Source: Nocardioides sp. S-1144
GTDB lineage: Bacteria; Actinomycetota; Actinomycetes; Propionibacteriales; Nocardioidaceae
DNA length: 64,000 nt
Assembly (NCBI RefSeq): GCF_005954645.2
Contig: NZ_CP040695.2
Span: forward strand, 4,278,001-4,342,000
Reading direction: 5' to 3'
The notes beneath the pieces are model-generated. The model was not told the DNA's origin, searched no databases, and was given only the letters and a program-made list of their open reading frames with translations. Of this stretch, positions 57,248-64,000 are shown piece by piece. A program made the translations under genes and the position numbers. The stretch's first letter is position 1. Every line of letters starts with the position of its first letter.

Positions 57248-60073
57248 TCACCCGAGCGCCTCGGCGAGCACCTCCAGCACGTGCCGGTAGGGCCGGCCGG
57301 TCGCGCGCGACAGGCCGATCTCGCAGGTCCGGTTGCCGCTGACCCAGGCGTCGAACCCGACGCCGTCCGCCTCCAGCGCCGCGACCTCGGCGGCCTCCGG
57401 TGCGGTCGCGGCGGCCGTCAGCTCGGGGTGCAGCAGGCCGCGGTCGCCGGCGAAGCCGCAGCAGCCCCACGCGGTCGGGACGACGACGTCGTCGGCCACC
57501 GCGGCGGCGATCCGCAGCAGCGCGTCGGTGGAGCCGAGGACGGTGCCGGAGCAGGTGGGGTGGACCGCGACGCGGCCCAGCCGCCGGGACGCCGGCACCG
57601 GGGGCAGGTGGGGCAGCACCCGGTCGGCGACGAAGTCGAGGGCGTCGACGACGTCGTGGCCGGCACCGCCCACCAGGATCTGGAGGCCCTCGGTGCACGA
57701 GCTCGCCTCGACGACGACCGGCAGGCCCCGGTCGGGCTCCAGCGCGGCGGCCACCCGCTCGCCCATCCGGCGGTGGCCCTCCAGGTGACCCTTGGACTTC
57801 CACGGCGTCCCGCAGCACAGGCCGGCCATCGCGCCGGGCCCGGACGGCGTCCGCAACCGGACCCCGGCGCGCTCGCACAGCGCCTGGAACGCCGTCCCCG
57901 CGCCGCCGCCGAACATGGTGCCGACGCAGGAGGCGAACCAGACCGCGTCGGCGTCGGGCGCGACGAGGTCGACCCGCCTCGCGCCACCGGGACCCAGGCC
58001 CGGGCCGTACTCGGGCAGCGTCTCGTGGTCGACCACCCGCCGGGCGGCCCGGGACGTCGCCGCGGCCGCGGCCGGCGCCCGCGCGGCGAGGGTGAGTCCG
58101 GCCGAGGCGGCGCGCGTCGTCGCCGACCAGTGGTCGGCGGCGAAGGCCCAGCCGCGCTGCTCGGCGCGCGAGCCGTCCTCGGCCCGCAGGCGGCGCACGA
58201 GCGCGCCGGTGTCGATGAGCACCGGGCACGCGGTGGCGCACATGCCGTCGGCGGCGCAGGTGTCGATGCCGTCGTACTCGTAGTCCTCGCGCAGGCTCGC
58301 GACCAGGTCGTGGTCGCCGCGCCGCTGCGCCGCGGCCAGCTCGCGCCGCGCGACGATCCGCTGCCGCGGGGTGAGGGTGATCGAGCGGGACGGGCAGACC
58401 GGCTCGCAGAAGCCGCACTCGACGCAGCGGTCCACCTCGGCCTCCACCGGCTCGGCGGTCTTGAGGTCGCGCAGCCAGGCGCCGTCGTCGTCGGTGACCA
58501 CCGAGCCCGGGTTGAGCAGGCCGCGGGGGTCGAGGAGCCGCTTGACGGCGTGCATCACCGCCGCGAGCTCGGCGCCGTACTGCCGCTCGACGAACGGCGC
58601 CATGATCCGGCCGGTGCCGTGCTCGGCCTTGAGGGTGCCGTCGAGGCCGAGCACCAGGTCGACCATGTCGGTGGTGAACGCCTCGTAGCGGGCCATGTCG
58701 GCGGCGGAGTCGAAGCGCTCGTTGAGCAGGAAGTGCAGGTTGCCGTCGCGGGCGTGGCCGAAGATCACCGAGCCCTCGTAGCCGTGCGCGGCGAACAGGC
58801 CGACCAATCCGGTGCTCAGCTCGCCGAGCCGGGCCACGGGGACCGCGACGTCCTCGAGCAGTGCGTTGGTGCCCGCGGGCCGGGCGCCGGCGACGGCGCT
58901 GAAGAGCCCCTTGCGCGTGCGCCACAGGCGACCGCGCTCGACCGGGTCGCCGGTCAGCTCGAGCGGGACCGAGAGGGGGAGCCCGGCCAGCGGGCCCTCG
59001 GCGTCGGCCCGCAGCGACGCGAGCTCCTCGGTCGTCGCGGCCTGGAGCTCGACCAGCAGCGCCGCGTGCTCGCCCACGCCGGCCGCGTCGAGCCGGCCGA
59101 TCGCCTCGGGCCGCTGCGGGTCCAGCGCGGCGACCCGCAGGGAGGCGGCGTCCAGCAGCTCGGCGGTCGCGACGCCGGTCGCCAGGATCTCCGGCACCAG
59201 CGCCGAGGCGGTCGCGAGGTCGGGGAGCACGAGCAGCCCGGTCGCCGCGTGCGGCAGCACCTCGACGGTGCGCAGGACGGCCGAGGCGACGAAGCCGAGG
59301 GTCCCCTCGCTGCCGACCATCAGCTTGACCAGCACGTCGACCGGGTCGTCGGCGTCGAGGAAGGCGTTGAGGCCGTAGCCCATCGTGTTCTTGATCGCGA
59401 AGAGCCGGCGCAGGGTCGCGACCGACGCGGCGTCGCCGCGGACGCGGTCGCGCAGCCGCAGCAGCCCCTCGTGCAGGTCCGGCTCGGCCGACCGCAGCGC
59501 CCGGTCGGCGTCCGGTGCCGCGGTGTCGACCACGGTGCCCGACGGCAGCACGACGACCATCGACTCGACGGTGGCGTAGGAGCTCAGCTCGGTGCCGCAC
59601 TGCATGCCGGAGGAGTTGTTGGCGATGACGCCGCCGAGGGTGCAGGCGATCTCGGAGGCCGGGTCCGGCCCGATCTTGCGACGGTACGGCGCCAGGCGGG
59701 CGTTGACGGCCCGGACCGTCACGCCCGGCTGCACGCGGACCCGGGCGCCGCCGTCCAGCACCTCGACGGCACCGGCGCCCGCGAAGGCGTGCCGGACGTC
59801 GACCAGCACGCTGTCGCTGAGCGCCTGGCCCGACAGCGACGTGCCGCCGCTGCGGAAGGTCAGCGGCACCCCGAGCGCGGCACACGCCCGCATCACCTCG
59901 GCGACCTCGCCGGCGTCGCCGGGCGTGGCCACCGCCTGCGGGTGCAGGAGGTAGTGCGAGGCGTCGTGGGCGCGCACCGCCAGGTCGAGCGGGCGCCCGG
60001 AGACCCCGCAACCGGAGTCCCCGAGCGCCGCGACCAGCCGGTCGGCCAGGGAGGGCTCGGCCGAGGTGCTCAG
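57248..60073 (-). CDS. FAD-binding / Fe-S dehydrogenase (D-lactate dehydrogenase-like)
   Basis: The ~941-residue protein has an FAD-binding PCMH domain (LTFRSGGTSLSGQALSDSVL), an FAD-oxidase C domain, two 4Fe-4S motifs (CVECGFCEPVCP and CAADGMCATACP), and two CCG motifs (GLCCGTPWKSKG and WGCCGFAGDRG). It oxidises a 2-hydroxy acid and passes electrons on. The frame is open 32 codons before GTG 59977 with a coherent N-terminus (LADRLVAALGDSG...). The only start there is CTG 60073, which overlaps the upstream TGA as CTGA and follows AAGGGTGAG by about 7 nt. That start is likely but unusual. Confidence 0.85.
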   Translation of the reverse strand: MSTSAEPSLADRLVAALGDSGCGVSGRPLDLAVRAHDASHYLLHPQAVATPGDAGEVAEVMRACAALGVPLTFRSGGTSLSGQALSDSVLVDVRHAFAGAGAVEVLDGGARVRVQPGVTVRAVNARLAPYRRKIGPDPASEIACTLGGVIANNSSGMQCGTELSSYATVESMVVVLPSGTVVDTAAPDADRALRSAEPDLHEGLLRLRDRVRGDAASVATLRRLFAIKNTMGYGLNAFLDADDPVDVLVKLMVGSEGTLGFVASAVLRTVEVLPHAATGLLVLPDLATASALVPEILATGVATAELLDAASLRVAALDPQRPEAIGRLDAAGVGEHAALLVELQAATTEELASLRADAEGPLAGLPLSVPLELTGDPVERGRLWRTRKGLFSAVAGARPAGTNALLEDVAVPVARLGELSTGLVGLFAAHGYEGSVIFGHARDGNLHFLLNERFDSAADMARYEAFTTDMVDLVLGLDGTLKAEHGTGRIMAPFVERQYGAELAAVMHAVKRLLDPRGLLNPGSVVTDDDGAWLRDLKTAEPVEAEVDRCVECGFCEPVCPSRSITLTPRQRIVARRELAAAQRRGDHDLVASLREDYEYDGIDTCAADGMCATACPVLIDTGALVRRLRAEDGSRAEQRGWAFAADHWSATTRAASAGLTLAARAPAAAAATSRAARRVVDHETLPEYGPGLGPGGARRVDLVAPDADAVWFASCVGTMFGGGAGTAFQALCERAGVRLRTPSGPGAMAGLCCGTPWKSKGHLEGHRRMGERVAAALEPDRGLPVVVEASSCTEGLQILVGGAGHDVVDALDFVADRVLPHLPPVPASRRLGRVAVHPTCSGTVLGSTDALLRIAAAVADDVVVPTAWGCCGFAGDRGLLHPELTAAATAPEAAEVAALEADGVGFDAWVSGNRTCEIGLSRATGRPYRHVLEVLAEALG

Positions 60074-61650
60074 AGCTCACCCTTCCCGAGACGGTCGGCG
60101 ATGTGCTCGGCCTGCCGGATCGCCAGCGCGACGATCGTCAGGGTCGGGTTCGCCGCCGCGCCGGTGGTCATCACCGAGCCGTCGCTGACGAAGAGCCCCG
60201 GGACGTCGTGCGCCTCGCCGAAGGCCCCGATCACGCCGTCCTCGGGCCGCGCGCTCATCCGCAGGGTGCCCAGGTTGTGGGTCGCGGGGTAGGGCGGGGT
60301 GTGGTGCGTCCCGTTCGCCCCGACGGCCTCGTAGAGCAGGTCGGCGCGCCCGTAGCCGTGCTCACGCATCGCGACGTCGTTCGGGTGGTCGTCGAAGTGG
60401 ACGTCGGGCACCGGCAGGCCCCACTGGTCCTTCGCGCCGGTGTTGAGGGTGATCCGGTTGCTCTCCTGCGGCAGGTCCTCACCGACGATCCAGAGCCCGG
60501 CGGTGGAGGCGTAGGCGTCCATCACCTCGGTGAACTCCCGGCCCCAGGTGCCCGGGTCGACGAACGCCGCGAGGAACGGGACGCCGAGCGACAGGGTCTC
60601 CAGGTAGTAGCCGCCGGCGAAGCCGCGCGAGGTGTCGAGGCGGGCCTCGTCGGCGATGATCCCGGCCATCGTCTCGCCGCGGTACATCCGCACCGGCTGG
60701 TCGAAGCGGGCGTAGACCGAGCCGGTCGTGTGGCGCATGTAGTTGCGCCCGACCTGGCCCGAGGAGTTCGCCAGGCCGTCGGGGTGCAGGGAGCTGGCGC
60801 TCATCAGCAGCAGCCGCGGCGACTCGATCGAGTTGCCGGCGACGCAGACGACCTTGGCCGCCTGCCGGTGCAGGTTGCCGTCCTTGTCGAGGTACAGGAC
60901 GCCGTTGGCCCGGCCCTGCGCGTCGTGGGTGACCTGCACGGCCTGGCACTGCGTGCGCAGGTCGCACCGCCCGCTCGCGACGGCCCGCGGGACCTCCCGG
61001 ACCGCGGTGCTCCACTTGGCCGTCGACTTGTCACCCTGGAAGTTGAAGCCGTCCTGGACGCTGGCCGGGCGGCCGTCGTACGGCTCGGCGTTCGTGCCGT
61101 AGGGACCGGTCGCGTAGAACTTGTAGCCGACCTTCTCGGCACCGCCGGCGAAGACCTTGTAGTTGTTGTTGGCCGGCAGGGCCGGGCGCCCGTGGCGGTG
61201 GGTCGACCCGATCGCGATCTCGGCCTTGTCGTAGTACGGCGCCAGGTCGGCCAGCTCGATCGGCCAGTCGAGCAGGTTGGCGCCCTCGATGTCGCCGTAG
61301 TGGGTGCGGCCCTTGAACTCGTACTCCCGGAACCGGGGCGTCGCGCCGGACCAGTGGGTGGTGGAGCCGCCGACGGCCTTGACGATCCAGGCCGGCAGGT
61401 TGGGGAAGTCCCGGGTGATCCGGTAGCCGCCGGAGGTGGTGCGGTTGTCGAGCCAGGCCATCTGGTTGAAGGCGGCCCACTCGTCGTTCTCGTAGTCCTC
61501 GGGCTTGAGCCAGGCGCCGGCCTCGAGCACCACGCACGGGATCCCGCGCTGGGTGAGCTCGTGGGCGACGGTGCCGCCTCCCGCGCCGGAGCCGATGATG
61601 ACGACGGCCTCGGTGTTCTTGTCGATCGGCGTGCCGAACTGGTCGCTCAT
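60070..61650 (-). CDS. GMC-family oxidoreductase (membrane gluconate dehydrogenase-like subunit)
   Basis: The 526-residue flavoprotein has the FAD N-terminal motif (VVIIGSGAGGGTVAHELTQRG), the GMC segment around AVGGSTTHWSGATPRF and a C-terminal GMC signature (NPTLTIVALAIRQAEHIA). Its size and pairing with a subunit 3 gene match the gluconate/sugar-acid 2-dehydrogenase group. The ATG at 61650 overlaps the subunit 3 stop by 4 bp. The electron route may run through the FAD/Fe-S protein, which is coupled downstream. Confidence 0.93.
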   Translation of the reverse strand: MSDQFGTPIDKNTEAVVIIGSGAGGGTVAHELTQRGIPCVVLEAGAWLKPEDYENDEWAAFNQMAWLDNRTTSGGYRITRDFPNLPAWIVKAVGGSTTHWSGATPRFREYEFKGRTHYGDIEGANLLDWPIELADLAPYYDKAEIAIGSTHRHGRPALPANNNYKVFAGGAEKVGYKFYATGPYGTNAEPYDGRPASVQDGFNFQGDKSTAKWSTAVREVPRAVASGRCDLRTQCQAVQVTHDAQGRANGVLYLDKDGNLHRQAAKVVCVAGNSIESPRLLLMSASSLHPDGLANSSGQVGRNYMRHTTGSVYARFDQPVRMYRGETMAGIIADEARLDTSRGFAGGYYLETLSLGVPFLAAFVDPGTWGREFTEVMDAYASTAGLWIVGEDLPQESNRITLNTGAKDQWGLPVPDVHFDDHPNDVAMREHGYGRADLLYEAVGANGTHHTPPYPATHNLGTLRMSARPEDGVIGAFGEAHDVPGLFVSDGSVMTTGAAANPTLTIVALAIRQAEHIADRLGKGEL

Positions 61651-62156
61651 GCCTGGACCTCCTGCGTCTGCTGGGGCTGCTCGGGCTGATCGTGGTCGGC
61701 CACCTCGACGAGCTGCTCGGGGCCGTCGTACTCCTCGATGCGCGGGTCGGGCAGCCAGTCGAGGTCGTCGAAGCCGCGGTGCAGGTAGCCACCGTGCTCG
61801 AACGACGAGCCCTCGTAGCCCAGCAGCTCCCACACCTCGGGGTCGTTGTAGAGCGTGGTGACCGTGACCCCGCGGATGAACCGGAAGAACTCGGCGTCCT
61901 CGATCTCGCGCAGCAGCTTCTCGTCGACCTCCGAGCCGCTCGCGGCGGCGCGCAGCTCGAGGGTGGCCAGTCCGCGCTCGAGCGCGAGACGGTGCCAGAG
62001 GTCGGCGTCGAGCTGGTCCAGGATCGCCTGGGCGGTGCGCTCGTAGGGCCCGTCGGGGAACGACGGGTGGGGGTACGCCGCGCGGAGCAGGCGGACCAGG
62101 GCCGGCGCGAGGTCGGCGGCGGGCTCGGGGGTGGATGCGGACGCGGGATCTGACAC
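61647..62156 (-). CDS. gluconate 2-dehydrogenase subunit 3-like protein
   Basis: The 169-residue protein matches gluconate dehydrogenase subunit 3 (YNDPEVWELLGYEGSSFEHGGYLHRGFDDLDWLPDPRIEEYDG). No twin-arginine signal is present at its N-terminus, in contrast to many proteobacterial versions. It heads the three-gene dehydrogenase operon. GTG 62156 is the start, 69 bp from a palindromic operator at 62225-62245. Confidence 0.88.
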   Translation of the reverse strand: MSDPASASTPEPAADLAPALVRLLRAAYPHPSFPDGPYERTAQAILDQLDADLWHRLALERGLATLELRAAASGSEVDEKLLREIEDAEFFRFIRGVTVTTLYNDPEVWELLGYEGSSFEHGGYLHRGFDDLDWLPDPRIEEYDGPEQLVEVADHDQPEQPQQTQEVQA

Positions 62157-62224
62157 GGAGGCCTCCGGGACGGGACGGTGTGACTGTCGTCACCGTAGGA
62201 GCGGGCGCGGTGTTGCACGAGGAC

Positions 62225-62245
62225 CGTTCTCGCCGGCCGAGAACG
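62225..62245. promoter_or_regulatory. IclR operator candidate upstream of the dehydrogenase operon
   Basis: CGTTCTCG-CCGGC-CGAGAACG is a perfect 8-bp inverted repeat with a 5-nt centre. It matches the site at 63063-63083 at CGTTCTC, CC and GAGA. Confidence 0.75.
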
Positions 62246-62260
62246 CCGGGCCCGTGCGCC

Positions 62261-63040
62261 TCAGGCGGAGCGGTAGAAGCGGCCGATCCGGGAGGCGCAG
62301 GCCCGCAGGACCTGCTCGACGTCGGCGCGGCCGTGGGCCAGGACGGGGTCGGGCGCCGAGATGGCGACCGAGCCGACGAGGGCCCCGGCGACGCCCCTGA
62401 CCGCGGCCGCGGCGCAGGTCGAGCCGGCCTGGAACTCGCCGAACTCCCAGGCGATGCCGCGCTCGGCGACCGTGTCGAGCTGGGCGTGCAGCTCGGCGTG
62501 CGTGGTGATGGTGCCGGGGCCGAACCGGGGCATCGGCTCCGGGTCGAGCAGCGCGGCGCGCTCCTCGTCGTCCATCCGGGCGAGCAGGATCTTGCCGAAC
62601 GCCGTCGCGTGGGCCGCCTCGTGGAACCCGAAGTCGATGGGGGGCAGCCGCGGGTGGGCCGGGCTGTCGACGGTGAGGACGACCACGATCTGCGAGCCGC
62701 GGTGCACGGCGAGGTAGGCGGCGGTGCCGAGCTGCTGGTGCAGGGCGGTGACCTCGGCGCGCACCTGGCGCGAGACCCCGATCTGCTCGTGCAGCGAGAC
62801 GCCGAGCGCGTGCAGCTTGTAGCCGAGCTCGAAGCGCTTCTCCTCGCGGATGTGCACGAGGTAGTCGCCGTCGAGCAGCTCGCGGACCAGCCGGTAGACC
62901 GTCGGCAGCGGGAGACCGGTGACGTCGGCGATCTCCTTGGCCGAGGCGCCGCCGCGGGCGGCCACGGCCTCGAGGATGTCGAAGGTGCGCGCGACCGAAC
63001 CCGGACGCTGCTCCCCCGCCGTCGCCGACATGACGCTCAT
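62261..63040 (-). CDS. IclR-family transcriptional regulator
   Basis: The 259-residue protein has the IclR winged helix (GSVARTFDILEAVAARGGASAKEIADVTGLPLPTVYRLVREL) and a C-terminal effector domain (FGKILLARMDDEERAAL...STCAAAAVRGVAGALVGSVAI). It is upstream of the dehydrogenase operon, on the same strand, and divergent from the monooxygenase gene. Palindromes of shared sequence sit on both sides of the gene, so it is the likely regulator of all of them. ATG 63040 or 63031 may be the start. Confidence 0.92.
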   Translation of the reverse strand: MSVMSATAGEQRPGSVARTFDILEAVAARGGASAKEIADVTGLPLPTVYRLVRELLDGDYLVHIREEKRFELGYKLHALGVSLHEQIGVSRQVRAEVTALHQQLGTAAYLAVHRGSQIVVVLTVDSPAHPRLPPIDFGFHEAAHATAFGKILLARMDDEERAALLDPEPMPRFGPGTITTHAELHAQLDTVAERGIAWEFGEFQAGSTCAAAAVRGVAGALVGSVAISAPDPVLAHGRADVEQVLRACASRIGRFYRSA

Positions 63041-63062
63041 GTAACCACGCAGGTCACGGTGG

Positions 63063-63083
63063 CGTTCTCACCCGGTGAGAGAC
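63063..63083. promoter_or_regulatory. IclR operator candidate between the IclR and monooxygenase genes
   Basis: The core TCTCACC-C-GGTGAGA (63066-63080) is a perfect 7-1-7 palindrome. It is in the 85-bp divergent gap. Confidence 0.75.
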
Positions 63084-63125
63084 ACCTCTGGCGGCGCCGA
63101 CCCGGCCGCTGGCACAGTCGGGCGC

Positions 63126-63446
63126 ATGATCCTGATCTGTGTGAAGTGGAAGATCAAGCCGGAGCACGCCGACAGCTGGCCCGAGCTGGCCCGCGAGTTC
63201 ACCGAGGCGACCCGGGCCGAGCCCGGCAACCGCTTCTTCGACTGGTCGCGCAGTGTCGAGGACCCCACCGAGTACGTCCTGCTGGAGGCCTTCGACGACG
63301 ACGCCGCCGGGCCGCACGTGCAGTCCGACCACTTCAAGAAGGCGCAGGCCGACCTCCCGCAGTACGTCGTGGAGACCCCCCAGATCCGCAACTGGCAGAA
63401 CGAGCCCGACGAGTGGCACCGCCTCGGCGAGTTCGAGGTCTCCTGA
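63126..63446 (+). CDS. antibiotic biosynthesis monooxygenase / putative quinol monooxygenase
   Basis: This 106-residue ABM-domain protein has the beta-alpha-beta layout (MILICVKWKIKPEHADSWPELAREFTEATRAEPGNRFFDWSRSVEDP) with a C-terminal SDHFKKAQADLPQYV. Family members oxidise quinols or anthraquinone-type compounds without cofactors. It is divergent from the IclR gene and shares its operator. Confidence 0.88.
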   Translation: MILICVKWKIKPEHADSWPELAREFTEATRAEPGNRFFDWSRSVEDPTEYVLLEAFDDDAAGPHVQSDHFKKAQADLPQYVVETPQIRNWQNEPDEWHRLGEFEVS

Positions 63447-63476
63447 GCCGCGGCCTCGCGGTGCCGCTCGCCGACG

Positions 63477-64000
63477 TCAGTCGAGCGGCACCCCGAACGG
63501 CCACTCCCAGCGCAGCGGCGTCACGACGACCGGCCACCGCGGGTCGCCGTCCCAGTCCACGTCGAGCCCGGCCTCGGTGAGCGCCTCGGCGAGGATCCGG
63601 CCGACCCGCTCCGCCGCGGCGTCGTCGGAGCGGTCGGCCCCGCCGTAGGTGAGCGTGACCTCGTCGGTCAGGATCGCGCGCGCCTCCTCCCGCGCCGTCG
63701 TCGCGACGTGGCCCAGCGGGCTCGACGCTGGCGTCCAGGTGTGGCCGGCGAGGAAGACCGCCACCCCGCGCCCGGGCAGGGTGGTGAGCGCGCGCAGCAG
63801 GGCCTGCGCACCCGGTGAGGCGCGGGGGACGAGCCGGCGGTGCTCGGCCACGACCTCCTCGACCAGGGCGACCGCCTCACCCTGGGTCGGCCGGCGCTCG
63901 CCGGGGAACCGGCGTCCGAAGTCGTCGGCGGTGACCAGGTCGAGGGCGACCCCGACCAGCCCGGCGTGGTCGTGGCGACCGGTGGCGGCCAGCACCAGGA
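63477..64000 (-). CDS. hypothetical protein, 5' end beyond the window
   Basis: I do not recognise this protein. The last 173 or so codons are present and the frame stays open to the right edge, so the start lies outside. The visible part is helical and acidic, with a segment RRFPGERRPTQGEAVALVEEVVAEH and a C-terminal WPVVVTPLRWEWPFGVPLD. It has no membrane helix. It ends 30 bp from the stop of the convergent monooxygenase gene. Confidence 0.6.
   Translation of the reverse strand, partial: LVLAATGRHDHAGLVGVALDLVTADDFGRRFPGERRPTQGEAVALVEEVVAEHRRLVPRASPGAQALLRALTTLPGRGVAVFLAGHTWTPASSPLGHVATTAREEARAILTDEVTLTYGGADRSDDAAAERVGRILAEALTEAGLDVDWDGDPRWPVVVTPLRWEWPFGVPLD

Noticed and set aside
56681..60292. 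1203-codon open frame on the + strand
   Set aside because: It is antisense to tsaD and the FAD/Fe-S gene and shows no domain, only Arg/Ala/Gly-rich sequence.

Overview
The window is very GC-rich and densely coded, with frequent GTG starts and many 1-8 bp gene overlaps. This points to an actinobacterium, most likely Nocardioides or a close relative. Supporting signs are a mycothiol-dependent maleylpyruvate isomerase-type protein, a 13E12 (DUF222/HNH) gene, an ECF42-type sigma factor with its DGPF partner, and a DUF3558 lipoprotein. The genus is inferred from gene style, not from a marker gene. I found no rRNA, tRNA, CRISPR array, complete insertion sequence or prophage.

Layout. 1-8.2 kb holds a truncated secreted M4-type metalloprotease, a large LuxR (LAL) regulator, a lipoprotein penicillin-binding protein, an SGNH hydrolase, and a MerR regulator divergent from a thioredoxin-reductase-like flavoprotein with a palindromic operator between them. 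8.2-20 kb is mostly housekeeping: a DEAD-box helicase, YccF, DDAH, a frameshifted DUF222/HNH gene, glmS, a 41-residue protein with its own promoter and terminator, YceI, a GNAT protein and a Ser/Thr kinase. 20-32.5 kb holds a lysyl-oxidase-like protein, a type VII-secretion-like cassette with a DUF3558 lipoprotein, an acyl-CoA dehydrogenase, a PadR regulator, an M3 peptidase, and the ECF42/DGPF pair. 32.5-43.3 kb holds a gamma carbonic anhydrase, an MFS exporter, an unusual zinc-knuckle SDR, a DinB protein, a DUF429-RelA/SpoT fusion, pseudouridine catabolism (psuK-psuG), a DrrAB-like ABC exporter and a PQQ-type sugar dehydrogenase lipoprotein.

43.3-64 kb is catabolic. The homogentisate cluster (hmgA divergent from an uncharacterised gene, fahA and an IclR regulator) comes first. 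Next is a five-gene oxidoreductase/transporter operon divergent from a second IclR gene. Then come a paralogue of the uncharacterised homogentisate-cluster gene, a P450, Dps and TsaD. Last is a three-gene membrane-type dehydrogenase operon (GMC flavoprotein, subunit 3, FAD/Fe-S protein) downstream of a third IclR gene, which is divergent from a quinol-monooxygenase-like protein. Each IclR locus has a candidate palindromic operator, and the third has two matching copies.

The items most worth follow-up are the protein that joins a predicted RNase H-fold nuclease (DUF429) to an alarmone-synthetase domain whose usual catalytic Glu appears to be Gln, the zinc-knuckle SDR without a catalytic Tyr, the two-member unknown family tied to homogentisate catabolism, the type VII-like cassette, and a set of long zero-loop palindromes in intergenic DNA.
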